Notes under the pieces: model-generated
Databases searched by the model: none
What the model saw: only the letters and a program-made list of their open reading frames with translations
What the model was told of the DNA's origin: nothing
Shown here: positions 10,249-20,228 of the stretch, piece after piece
Layout of the letters: each line of letters starts with the position of its first letter
Numbering within the stretch: the stretch's first letter is position 1
Source of the DNA: Chrysopilus asiliformis
Taxonomy: Eukaryota; Arthropoda; Insecta; Diptera; Rhagionidae
Direction of reading: 5' to 3'
NCBI GenBank assembly: GCA_964034945.1
Contig: OZ035962.1
Location: forward strand, 46,842,386-46,906,385
DNA: 64,000 nt
Position numbers and translations under genes: made by a program

Positions 10249-11701
10249 CAGGGGCGTGGCGTGAGTTTTGAAGCTAGGGATGCAAATTTTAATTTTTTGG
10301 AATTTAATTGCCAACTTAAGGTTTTTATGTTATTAATAAAGGTATTTTTTGTGTTGTATAAAATAATAAAATAATAAAAAGTTCAAAACACTAAAATAAC
10401 TTGTACTTTATGATTATGAAAATGATTATGAAAAATGCATCCGATCTTTGATCCCCAGACTACGAAATTATAATGTGTTTGTTTTTAATTCGAGACACTT
10501 ATATATCCGAATCGAGAGAAAAAGTAAATTGATGATCTTTTTGTATAAAAAATACAGTTATAAAATAAAATATTTACGATTGTCCGCATAAACCCGGATA
10601 CACCAAGATCGTTCTTAACTCAGAATTGCTAATTAAACAGTTTTATGAAAATTATTTAAATCGCTGTAACTTACAGATTGCCAAAAAAAGTAAACAAGGC
10701 CAACAAAATAACTTTTGCTTATTTGCACAACCGCAAAGCCAATTAAAATCTTCGTAAACTTTGACCGAAAATCGTCTCGTACAACTTTTATTTACTGTTG
10801 TTATATTTAACTTTGGTTTTGGTCTCCCGCGATCAAGAATATTTTGTTTTTCTGAAAAAGATCGCGAACTAAATGATTGTTTTAATAAACTATCGATTAC
10901 ACAGCAATCTGTCATTTTTACCAAACTATTGAAATCAAAAAATCACACAATAAAAAGACACGCTAATAAATAAATAATTTAAGACATTACTTACTGCGCA
11001 TGCAGAAACGCTACTACCAATGCATTTTTTTTTTACTTATTTTCACTCGGAAGCAACGATTCGAATTGCTTATTTCACATCTTCCTGTTGCATATGACAT
11101 TACGAAGCAAAAGAAAAATGATCGCCCGAAAGAAATTTTTATTTTTGGAATGGTTTTTTTAAACGCGAAAACCGCGTTTTTTTTGTTCAAAAAGGTATAT
11201 AGAATTACTCAAAACAAAATCATCTAAATGTCCTCCAAAAAAACTTTTTAAATACGGATCTTAGTTTTTTAGTTATTTAAATAAAAGCGCAAATTATTTG
11301 ACTTCTGCTGAGGTGGAAGCAATTTTTATTTTGCATCCACATTTTCTCTTTTCTCCAGTCGTTAACGTAGGTTCTCATCTCTTAAAATTCAGTTTCCTCT
11401 CTTTTCGTACAAAAGAAATTCTCTCTTTTTTTAAAGGCATTCGCGTTTGAATATATCACGACTGTATGATAAAATGCATTTTGTGCCGTACTGAAGCTAC
11501 AAACGGCACAAAACAGTAACTCTAAGTTGTATTGAAGCTACAAAGGGCACAAAACAGTAATTCTAACAATAAACTCAAACTTAATTATGATCGAATTTGG
11601 AAAAAAAAAATGTTTCAACTTACAAACTCAGTTACCAATATTTTTGTGAGATTTGTAAGGGATGCAATGCATCCCTTGCATTCAATGACGCCACGCCCCT
11701 G
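10249..11701 (-). mobile_element. hAT transposon, non-autonomous (1453 bp)
   Basis: It has perfect 14-bp terminal inverted repeats, CAGGGGCGTGGCGT at 10249-10262 and its complement at 11688-11701. The 8-bp target duplication GTCCATTA lies at 10241-10248 and 11702-11709. An 8-bp duplication with CAGGG-type termini is diagnostic of hAT elements. Subterminal GATGCA motifs recur near both ends. The only coding trace is a minus-strand zinc-finger fragment (10652-10924), so movement would need a transposase from elsewhere. It entered the integrase gene of Gypsy-1. Confidence 0.93.
10652..10924 (-). pseudogene. hAT transposase N-terminal zinc-finger fragment
   Basis: A 90-codon ORF containing DRGRPKPKLNI, then SVKVYEDFNWLCGCANKQKL and FCWPCLLF. 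The C..C spacing with FCWPCLLF matches the TTF/ZMYM-type zinc finger at the N-terminus of many insect and vertebrate hAT transposases. The RNase H-like catalytic domain and the dimerisation region are absent. Its presence inside hAT-type termini supports the classification. Confidence 0.75.
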
Positions 11702-11709
11702 GTCCATTA

Positions 11710-12140
11710 TCACTCAAAATACGACGAGGGACACCAAACAAAAGAAAAATTTGCTATTTTAAAGCTTTAATGAGTTCGGAATGTTTGGCATTTCTTAAAG
11801 GAAATAAAAAGACAAATTTGGTATATTTATCCAACCCGACCAACAAAAAATTGTATCCTTCCTTGGATCGAACAAGAGGGCCAATGAAATCGCAGGTAAT
11901 CATCTCCCAAGGCCGCGAAGCACATACGTTGACACATAGGAGGGGTGAGAGTCTTATTTGGGTTTTTTGATGCTTTACAGACTTCACAGTTACGAACCCA
12001 ATCTCTAACATTTTTACGCATCTCTGGCTCGGAAAAACTCGGTCAGCCGCTTAAATGTCTTGAAAAATCCAAAATGACCGACAGTTGGATGGTCATGGTA
12101 TTGGCGAAGCAACTCTTTTTGGTTGTTCTGAGGGGCAACT
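11710..12140 (-). pseudogene. Gypsy-1 integrase zinc-binding and core region
   Basis: On the minus strand, VRDWVRNCEVCKASKNPNKT (second half of the HHCC motif) is followed by the core start PWEMITCDFIGPLVRS and YNFLLVGLDKYTKFVFLFPL. Two frames are needed for it, so at least one indel is present. It continues toward 11710, where the target copy of the hAT insertion sits. Confidence 0.8.
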
Positions 12141-12233
12141 AATTTCCATTTAAATTCTATAATTCCCGCATCATTTTTGCCCCGGAGACGTTTAAACAGC
12201 TTCTCCTCTTGAATCTTAAAATCTGGAAACTTT

Positions 12234-12755
12234 TCAGGATATGTCTATGCCATGGGCAACCTCAATTTCGAAACACCGAGATAACGAATCTGCTACAATA
12301 TTAGTCTTGCCAGGTGTATGGGTGATTTCAAAGTGGTAATACTGCAACTTCATGATCCACCTTGCAAGTCTACCTTTGGCATGTTTGAGCTTTAAAAGCC
12401 AAAGCAACGCAGAGTGGTCAGTTTGTTCCTGAAAATGAAACCCTAACAGATAATATTTGAATTTTTCCAAACTGTATATCACGGCCAAAGCTTCTTTCTC
12501 GGTTGTCGTATAATTCAATTCGCAAGAGGTGAACTCCTTCGACATATACCCAATGACTTTTTCTTCATCACCGTGGGTTTGAAGTAAAACCTCGCCAACA
12601 CCAACATCGCTGGCATCTGCTCGAAGGATGAACGTTTGCGTGTAGTCAGGGATTGACAAAATAGGTGTAAGAAGATGTTTTAAGGTTTTAAACGCCTTCT
12701 CTGCTTCCAAAGTCCAAGCAAGTTTCGTAGGCGTCCCTTTTAATAAATGGCTCAT
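12234..12755 (-). pseudogene. Gypsy-1 RNase H domain
   Basis: It encodes the RT-connection and RNase H part of pol: LTPILSIPDYTQTFILRADA, then DVGVGEVLLQ, ELNYTTTEKEALAVIYSLEK, EQTDHSALLWLL and the end motif HTPGKTNIVADSLSR. These are in the usual order. The frame is open through 173 codons and joins the RT frame at 12752 by a small overlap, which suggests a frameshift there. Confidence 0.85.
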
Positions 12756-13800
12756 GGGAGCGATGACAAATCTAGTACGAATTTCCGATACCAGGACATT
12801 AGTCCGATGACTTTTCGAAGCTGTTTGACCGTTTTTGGAGACTGTATATCCAGAATAGCATCGATTTTAGACGAATGAGAACTAATTCCCTGCGAAGTTA
12901 CAGTGTATCCCAGAAAATCTAATTTTTGTACACAAAATTTGGATTTTGATAGGTTTATTGTTAATTCCGCGGCTTTTAAACGTCGTGCCACTTCTTCCAA
13001 CAACCAAATATGTCGTTAGAATGTATCAGACGCAATTAGAATGTCGTCCATATAATAGAAAATTTCGCCCTCTAGATCATGTCCTAAAACAGCCGACATT
13101 AATCTAGCCATGCTTTATGGACTATTTTTCAATCCAATGGGGGTACGGATAAAGCAGTTTGTCTTCGACCTGTTATAGCGAAAGCGATTTTAATTTGGGA
13201 TTTATCCGAAAGAGGAATTTGGTAAAATGCTTCGGATAAGTCTATGGAACAGAGATACTTGGTGGATTTGACTTGAGACAAAGTGGTTTCTAGATGTGGC
13301 ATCGGAAATTCGTCCGCAACCGTAATTGCATTCAGAAATCTGGCATCCAGACAAAACCGAATAGATTTCTTATCTTTTTTAAGGACCACCACGACGGGAT
13401 TAGACCACGGAGAGGGTTCACAGTCTCGTATTACGCCAAGTTTAAGTAACCGATCTAATTCTCTATCCACCCCAGGTAAGAGATGCACGGGAATGGGATA
13501 AAATTTGTGATGAACTGGTGGATTATTCCCAATATCGATTTCGTGCATAATCATTTTGGTGCATCCAAAATTGTCGGAAGAAGTAATCGGAAAATGGTCC
13601 ATTACTTTTGCTAATTTTGACTCATCTGTCGGATTTAAATTGCTGGAAGATTTGGAAATATCTAACGACTCAATAACCGTAGGATGTATATGAAATTTTT
13701 CCCAGAAATATCTCCCTAGTATTAACGATTGAGTCAAATTAGGGACAATGAGTACCGGAAGGATATGGATTTGCTCATTAAATGAAAACGGCAGATCTAC
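12752..13800 (-). pseudogene. Gypsy-1 reverse transcriptase
   Basis: The segment nearest 13800 is the end of protease and the linker (LILGRYFWEKFHIHP). The RT fingers follow (YPIPVHLLPGVDRELDRLL, SPWSNPVVVVLKKD, FCLDARFLNAITV, CSIDLSEAFYQIPL). The catalytic box FYYMDDILIAS is at about 13035-13065, and FLGYTVTSQGISSHSSKIDA, then VIGLMSWYRKFVLDLS close the domain. Several frames are used, so indels exist near 13130 and 13010. The YMDD box itself is intact. Confidence 0.85.
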
Positions 13801-13950
13801 CAGGGGTGCGTTCTTTTATTCCCGAGTAAAGTAAAGGTTGGGTTTGTCAAAGTTAGAACAGCTGAAATTTTACCGACGTTAACTCTGATTAAAAGAACGC
13901 GATTTGGTTAACTTTGACAGCAGTGATGTGCACAACAATACATTAAAAAT

Positions 13951-14280
13951 ATGTCGGACCAACAAATGATCAAAGCAATCTTTTTGGGAGCTGCGGAAGT
14001 GTTTGAAAACCAACAGAAGCTTTATATTGAAAACAATGAAATGGTAAATTTTATATAAATTTTGTAAATACATATTATATTTATATAGGATGATGAATGT
14101 TTGGAACGTGATTTTGATGGTGATGACGAGAATGAATTTGATATATTGGAAGCAGTTAATTGGACAAAAAGAAGGAGAATTCAGAAAATCAACAGATATG
14201 AGGAAGAGGTTGTAGCTGTATATGACAACAAGCGATTTCAACAAAATTTCCGCCTAACAAAATGCCAATTCGAGCTAATC
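13951..14280 (+). pseudogene. Harbinger transposase, N-terminal two exons
   Basis: Exon 1 (13951-14043) starts MSDQQMIKAIFLGAAEVFEN. A 45-bp intron with GT...AG borders (14044-14088) follows, and exon 2 (14089-14280) reads DDECLERDFDGDDENEFD, then INRYEEEVVAVYDNKRFQQN and FRLTKCQFELIL. The last part matches the region before the catalytic domain in Harbinger transposases. The frame is cut at 14281 by the piggyBac insertion at TTAA, and the catalytic DDE domain is missing from the window. Confidence 0.65.
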
Positions 14281-15227
14281 TTAACCCTTATCCTGTACAC
14301 ATGGGTCAAAATTGCCCATAGACTAGTTTAAACGATTATATCTCAGGTGTTCTTTTTATTTTTGGGCCAGGACTTTTTGACAATTGCTAATTTATCAATA
14401 TAAATGGAAATAGGTATTATTTTTTACTGCAGGTACCCCGGGGAGGGGGGTATTAAAAAAGTTACTTACGAGGTATTAATGGGTCAAAATTGCCCAATAT
14501 AATTTTATTAGACATTACTTGCAGTTGTTACAATACAATGTTAAATTTGAATGAACTTTGCATATAAAACCACTACATTTCATACATTTTGTTGAGTACT
14601 TGGTGCTGGAAGACAAATTAGGACACAAATAACAGCGTGCACGCTTCAAATTTTCGGCTCGATCTCGTTGTGCAACTCCTTGTTGCAATGAATTAACAAC
14701 TGCTTTGGCTATAGCACTTTGTGGTGTTGTAGTTCGGCGTAAGATTTCAGGATTGATCATATCTTCGCCTAGTTTTTTTTAGAAACAGTCGACGCCTGAA
14801 ATGCTTTTTCTTATTCCATTCAGGATTAACACTTATGCAAATCATAAAGGCATTATAAGCCGATATGTCCAACATATTGCAGAACAAAGCTAATGGCCAC
14901 CTATTCGTTCTGCGCTTACAACCCTGTCCTTGTTGAGTTGTAATAAGCTATTATTTCAGGCTTTTTCTTTTCGTCATTAACTATTCTTTTTTCGTAGTGC
15001 ATATACTAAAAAGCAGCACAAGAGACTTGTGGGACAAATGGTCTAAAAATCTGCCCAAAACGATCAATCCCAACGAATGCGTTACAGTGGATGAGCAATT
15101 GGTTCCATATCGTGGGCGATGTTTATTTAGGCAATATATTCCTGCCAAGCCTGCAAAATATGGAATAAAAATATGGGCACAACTCAGCTCTCGAGCAGAG
15201 TTGAGAAAAGTAACTTTGACAGCTTAA
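14281..15227 (-). mobile_element. Rearranged piggyBac element inside Harbinger
   Basis: The left end is TTAA followed by CCCTTATCCTG, the piggyBac terminal format. Minus-strand codons from about 14940 to 14765 give RRTNRWPLALFCNMLDISAY and the following core. ORF 14515-14760 gives the C-terminal cysteine-rich domain (CYLCPNLSS, CMKCSGFICKVH, CNNCK). The earlier core segment (INPNECVTVDEQLVPYRGRC, then IPAKPAKYGIKIW) lies on the opposite strand at 14997-15227. Either an internal inversion scrambled one copy or two copies met. The right terminus was not found. The subterminal palindrome-like GGGTCAAAATTGCCC occurs twice (14303-14317 and 14480-14494). Confidence 0.75.
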
Positions 15228-15338
15228 CTTTGGCATTTAGGAACGGCAGTAAAGTTTACTGAGCGTTAACCGTAGGCATTTAAGAACGCATTTCTCTTTA
15301 CCGCGGTTAACCACGGTTAATAAAGGAACGCACCCCAG

Positions 15339-15699
15339 TTCATTACATGTATGAAACGTTCCGTCTGCGGTGTGAACCCTGACATTCTTGTGCCGCTTGA
15401 TTACCTTAAAAGATTCGATTAGCTTTAAGGCTCCTGATCCCAGGCAGCTGCGCGTAGCTCCACTGTCTAAGAGTGCAAGAATCTCTTTACCAAACACGGA
15501 TACCAAAATGAGGCCGATCATCATTTTCTAGAGGCACCCCAACTTTTAAATAGGTAAGAGCTATCGGCTCATCAGAGGAGAAATCTATCAAATCTTCACT
15601 AACGGGAAAATAATAACGGACTTCGTTATTGTCTATTTCAATTAAGATATCGGATTTACTGGGCCTATTTTTAGAAATGGAAAAATCATTACCGATCAA
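15339..15699 (-). pseudogene. Gypsy-1 protease region
   Basis: LILVSVFGKEILALLDSGATRSCLG carries the DSGA aspartic protease site, followed by VRVHTADGTFHTCNEL, after which the Harbinger element is inserted. An overlapping upstream frame (15487-15699) encodes the gag-pol linker with VPLENDDRPHFGIRV. A frameshift lies near 15500. Confidence 0.75.
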
Positions 15700-15791
15700 G
15701 GAGAATTGCGAAAAGTCGTCATCATCAAAAAAGAAAATCTCTTCAGAGGGGAGGGAATTTTAATTATTTTTTCCGACCCACGTACTCCCTC

Positions 15792-16432
15792 TTACTGGGT
15801 CGAGAACTCTTGCCCCGACTGTGGATTACAATTGGGACAAGTTGCAGCCGTAGTATTTTCTACTCCACAATTGTAACAAAGATACCTAGCTCTTCTAGGC
15901 TGAGAACATTGTTGAACTGGATGATAACCCAAATAACAATTAACGCACAACCGAACCGAAGAAGTTGGTGTGGCATAGGAGGACACGTTGCGATCGGTTG
16001 AATTTCTAGCCGGACGGGGTTGGTTTTTTCGTAAAGGCTCTCTACGTCTGAAAGGATTATTAGCCCTAGGCGGTGTCGAAGACGTAAGTTCATTCAATGT
16101 TGCTGAACGTGAAGGACGTGAAGGGGCGGAAGATGATAGCAAACTATTATTTTCAATTGTCTTTAATACATGTTTTAGATCTTCTATCGAATTTACTTCC
16201 CTAGAAAGCAAAGGGACATTTAAGTGTGGGAGAAGGTTACGTCAAATTAAGCGTATTTGATCTAGAGTCGACATCGGGCACTCAAGTTCTCTGAAGAGAG
16301 CTTCCATGGAAGAAATGTACACTCCGACTCTTTCACCCCATCTTTGTTTTCTTTTCTCTATGGTACGCCTCACGGCCAAATCGCTGTCGTAATGCCCAAA
16401 CGTAGAACATATTGCGGTAGAAAACTCTTCCT
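15792..16432 (-). pseudogene. Gypsy-1 gag, C-terminal half with zinc knuckles
   Basis: From about 16432 downward the codons give FSTAICSTFGHYDSDLAVRR, then RWGERVGVYISSMEALFREL, a stop near 16250, then a proline/serine/arginine-rich stretch (NNPFRRREPLRKNQPRPARN). Two knuckle-like motifs, CVNCYLGYHPVQQC and CYNCGVENTTAATC, follow. It is the continuation of the gag part at 25022-25718. Confidence 0.75.
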
Positions 16433-16544
16433 ATTATGCTAAAGGCGCTTATTTCAAAATCGTTTTTCTTAAATAAGTCGACCCCGCTCCCACTTCTCCC
16501 CTCACCCTCAAGCTTATTTTAAAAATAATAAAAATTGCCGCACA

Positions 16545-16615
16545 TAGGATTCGAACCGGGGACCAATAGCTTGCACCCCAACAGACATAGCGATTGAGCC
16601 ACTCACAATTCTGGC
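16545..16615 (-). repeat. tRNA-derived (SINE-like) sequence
   Basis: On the minus strand a box A-like TGGCTCAATCG lies about 35 bp before a perfect box B, GGTTCGAATCC. The acceptor and T stems do not pair well, so it is not a functional tRNA gene. An AT-rich stretch follows at the 3' side (16505-16545). This fits the head of a tRNA-derived SINE or an old tRNA pseudogene. Confidence 0.5.
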
Positions 16616-16787
16616 ATTAGTTGTTTAAATGTATTATAGGTTCAACAAATTAAGCAAACTTTGATCGAAATTATGAATTCAAAAAAGTGTTTGACGTATT
16701 TATAAATTCAAAAAATATTATGTTTGACGGGTAAATCAACAGAGTTTTTTAAACGTATTTTCGTCACCGAATTTTTGAGTGATTGAA

Positions 16788-16865
16788 TAGTGTAGCGTGG
16801 AAAAGATTAGCTCCGAGTAAATGTTTCTGTGGGTTCAACTCCTCCTGTGGGATTATTATTTTTTT
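16788..16865 (+). repeat. Second tRNA-like sequence, opposite strand
   Basis: TAGCGTGGAAAAG (box A-like) and GGTTCAACTCC (box B-like) are about 40 bp apart on the plus strand, followed by a T-rich tail at 16857-16870. It is weaker than the neighbour at 16545-16615 and points the other way. Confidence 0.35.
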
Positions 16866-17179
16866 TTTAAATTTTTCATTTTATTGTTTAAATGTTATTC
16901 ATATATTATAATAACTTTATAGGTTTTAAGGCTTGTGTTCAAAATTTGAGAAGTACTCAACCGATTTGGACGAAGTTTTTAAGGGCAGACCAACTGCAAC
17001 ACGGGGAAAGCTATGGCCCAATTGCAGATTTTTCAGTCCCGTGACAAAATTTGTTTAAATGATTTTTCGAGGTTTTTCTTTGTGGTAAATTTGATTTTTG
17101 TGAAGCTTTATCGAGTTTTGAATATATTCATATATTAATTTTTTTTGTTAAACATCAAATGATCTGAAATGATCCAATA

Positions 17180-18701
17180 CAGGAAAACCTGTTTTAGCCA
17201 GACTCGCACAGAACCAAGAAATTTGTCCGGCTGAGACAGATTTCTGGCTTATACAGGTTGGAGTAAAAAAAAACACGGGTTTTTATTTTGTTTTACGATA
17301 ATGTAACTATATACAAAAATGTCCCAGTTCTTGAACAATGATCCGGTTTATAAAAAAATATGTTTCTTCGTCATACATGTGATAATAAAAAGTAGGAAGA
17401 TTTCGAATTGATTTCAATTAGAGACGAGAGATGAAAAATACTCCCAATAAAACTGTTGTCTGACGTTTTTATACCCGTATGGTGAAACCAAAGGGTATAT
17501 TAACTTTGCCTTACCGTTTGTAACGCCAAGATCTCGTCATCGCACACAAAAATGAATTACACCAGTGTGTTTAGAATGATGAAAAAAGTTGAATTTAGCA
17601 TGTCCGTCCGTCTGTCCGTCCGTCCGTCTGTCTGTCCGTCTGTCTGTCCGTCTGTCTGTGGCGCGGATTGCGGGCGCACGGATTGAGCTAGAGACTTGAA
17701 ATTTTGCGCAGATCCGTTTTTCGTAAAATGTGAGGCTAAGTTCGTTAATGGGCAAAAATGGACCATTAGGGGGGTACCCCCCATACAAACGAAAACGTTT
17801 TTTGCGAATATCTCAAAAACGGTGCATCTTATCAAAAAAGTGCAAGAACAAAAGTTATTTAGGATATGATTCTACATAAAACTCCCATACATCAAAATCT
17901 GATTGCAATAAATTTTAAAAAATCTTATTGGAAAGTTTGACTTCAAAGTGGAATTTTGGTACAACTGTTCGAATTTTCATACGAATATCACCATACGGGT
18001 CTCCAATGATTGCCAGATTGGCAATTATAGCTTTTGTTATGTTTATGAAAGAAATTTTTCCTCTAAACTATGTCTCCCTTCTCCTTGCTGAAACAAGATC
18101 TACTTGAAGCGTCTTTTTATAACATAAGTTAATAACTTTGTGCAAGATTTTATGCATTTTCAAAACTTGCGGATATGGTTTTTAGCATAAACTATTGCTG
18201 TGGGTTTGAATAACCCTTCCGGAGCTTGGAAACGAACAAAATCATTTTACATTGATTTTTCTGTTAAAATGTTGATCGAACTCCAATTAGAATTCAAACT
18301 ATAAATTTATTTTGGTCTTTAGAACCTTTTTGGCTCAAAGTATTTTTCAAAAAATCCTAAAATCTTTTTTATTTGTATGGGGGGTGGGGGAGAGCAAATA
18401 TTCCGATTTACCCACTGACTAGGGCAAATCAAATTTTTATGTCATGCTAAACACACTACTGTAACTAATTTTTTGATCGGGCGATTTGTTCTATGCTTTA
18501 GAAATGGTCTACTAACTCTAAACACATTTTTATATAGAAAAAAGTTTCCGGCTTATACAAAAAAATTTATGTCCGGGTTCGCGTTAAGCAGGTTCCGGCT
18601 TATCCAGATTCATGGAAAACCACTTCAAAATCACGGGACTTGAAAACTATTCGGCTTAGGTTTCCGGCTTATACAGGGCCCGGCTTATACAGGTTTAACT
18701 G
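17180..18701. mobile_element. pogo/Tigger-like non-coding element holding a DINE copy
   Basis: The left end after TA (17178-17179) begins CAGGAAAACCTGTTTTAGCC. The right end before TA (18702-18703), reverse complemented, begins CAGTTAAACCTGTATAAGCC. GGCTTATACAGG-type motifs repeat near the right end. TA duplication with CAG termini suggests a pogo/Tigger relative. No transposase remains. The DINE-like copy at 17470-18041 sits inside it. Confidence 0.5.
17470..18041 (+). mobile_element. DINE-1/Helentron-like element, copy 1
   Basis: It opens with TATACCCGTATGGTG and, after a short loop, GGGTATATTAA, forming a 5' stem. A (GTCC/GTCT)n tract lies at 17600-17658. It ends in the hairpin TTGCCAGATTGGCAA followed by TTATAGCTTTTGTTATG. 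A GTCY microsatellite core with a terminal stem is the hallmark of Drosophila DINE-1/INE-1 elements, which are non-autonomous Helentron relatives. Short ORFs through the GTCY tract encode only RTDRQTD-type repeats and are not genes. Confidence 0.75.
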
Positions 18702-18962
18702 TATCTAAAAAATCTAAGGAATGGTCCATTCGATGTAAAAAATAATAAATTTGATTTCATAATTTTACTCAAATAAACTTACATAAGTTTTAATGAAATG
18801 AAGTTTTCATTAAAACTTATTTTTATGTAGATCGACCGTATTTTATGTATTTATGGTGTGTTCAACGGGCTAATCGGTCCAAATTTAGCTTTACACGGTG
18901 TTAAATAAAAGCATCAATTTATTCATTCTTTTGTTGTTTTTTTATTTCAACACTGCTCAACG

Positions 18963-18990
18963 TTTCGGTCACGATGGTGACCATCTTCAG
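18963..18990 (-). ncRNA. Hammerhead ribozyme-like core, left PLE arm
   Basis: On the minus strand: CTGAAGA, then T, then the 6-bp stem GGTCAC/GTGACC closed by CATC, then GAAA. This is the conserved hammerhead core and stem II. Hammerhead motifs are known in the terminal repeats of Penelope-like elements. Stems I and III pair poorly here, so activity is doubtful. Confidence 0.6.
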
Positions 18991-19373
18991 GAGCCTTATA
19001 TCTAAATACAATAAAATTATCAAAATGTGAAATATAATGTCTGTTTGTTACTTTGATCTAATGGTACTTACAAATTATTTATTGGAAAAATTGCATGTCG
19101 TGTTTATGTTATTTTCAGTGTAAGAATACTTGAACAATTATGTTCGTAGGTCAGCAAAAATAAAAATGAAAACATTAAGCACGTTGTAAACTTAAAACAA
19201 AATGAATCGAAGATAATGAAAAATAAATAAACAATTATAATAAACTATGAAATTTTACACGCTTAAATGCACATATGCAAAAATGAAATGTGATTATCCA
19301 AAAAAGTTATTATTGTTATTTTAATTTGATAAAATGAATTCTTAATTAGATTCTTTGTTTTTGTGTAGCCTCG

Positions 19374-19477
19374 TTGAATTTAAATGTTTATTACAGGAAT
19401 ATTAAAGTTGCATGTTTATCTTTTATTGAATTTAAATGTTTATTACAGGAATATTAAAGTTGCATGTTTATCTTTTA
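19374..19477 (+). repeat. 52-bp tandem duplication
   Basis: Two nearly identical 52-bp units that begin TTGAATTTAAATGTTTATTA and continue with CAGGAATATTAAAGTTGCAT. They lie 3' of the Penelope ORF. Confidence 0.85.
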
Positions 19478-19689
19478 CTCGCATAATTCCACATTAATGT
19501 GCATTTATCCGTGCTTCCGTGCTACCGCGCGTCTAATATCTTTATCAATACTTAGATATTAATAGATCAAAATTTTTTTGATGATACCCCAGAAGGAAAT
19601 GAAGCTTTTAAAAAGTGTTAAACTGGACTGTCGGATGACATATTGATGGTAACCGACAAAAACAACTAATTGACAACATAAACTCTAAA

Positions 19690-19982
19690 ACGAAACGAAA
19701 ACATTTTTTGCGAATATCTCAAAAACGGTGCACCTTATCAAAAAAGTTCAAGAACAAAAGTTATTTGAGATATGATTCTAGATAAAACTCCCATACATCA
19801 AAATCCGATTGGAGTACATTTTCGTTAATTTCTCGACCCCAGCGCCACCTATCGGGTTTAAATTTTATCAACATTTTAATCTTTATTTAAGTGTTATATG
19901 TTGTGAATTTGCACAAAATCGGTCCATAAATACGAATTTTCGAAATTCGAACTCGACCCCAGCGCCACCTATCGGGGTCTTT
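19690..19982 (+). repeat. DINE 3' fragment and a direct repeat with CAGCGCCACCTATCGGG
   Basis: 19690-19812 matches the middle to 3' half of the DINE-like family (TTGCGAATATCTCAAAAACG, ACTCCCATACATCAAAATCC). It is followed by two direct copies of CGACCCCAGCGCCACCTATC about 116 bp apart (19836 and 19952). The second repeat family is not recognised. Confidence 0.55.
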
Positions 19983-20228
19983 TGCAAACAAAAACCGATC
20001 GGAGCACCACATGAACATATGGTGTGAATATGAGGTGGATAGCTTCAGTGGTTCAGCCGTGATGATCAGACGAACATACGCACCAACGATTTTATATATT
20101 AAGATAAACACGACGTCACAAATATGGCTAATTGAACTAAAAAAATAAATTTTTGAAAAACCAGCTGATTGCTTAAATCACAGTGAGCACAATAACAGTT
20201 TTTCTTTCTTAATAGTGTTCACTCAGTC

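Larger units (their letters stand above)
13804..15335 (+). mobile_element. PIF/Harbinger element with nested piggyBac sequence
   Basis: The left end begins GGGTGCGTTCTTTTATT and the right end, reverse complemented, begins GGGTGCGTTCCTTTATT. The 3-bp target duplication is CAG at 13801-13803 and 15336-15338. With the insert and one CAG removed, the Gypsy-1 protease frame is continuous across the junction. The internal ORF resembles the N-terminal part of HARBI1-type transposases. CAG is not the usual TWA target, so the family fit rests on TIR style, 3-bp duplication and the ORF together. Confidence 0.75.

Noticed and set aside
16545..16615. Functional tRNA gene
   Set aside because: Box B is perfect but acceptor and T stems do not pair, so only a tRNA-derived repeat is called.
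17537..17835. ORFs with RTDRQTD repeats (also at 21711-22202, 22597-22896, 26137-26400, 35864-36103)
   Set aside because: These are translations of the GTCY microsatellite and flanks in DINE-like elements, open in several frames because the repeat has no stop.
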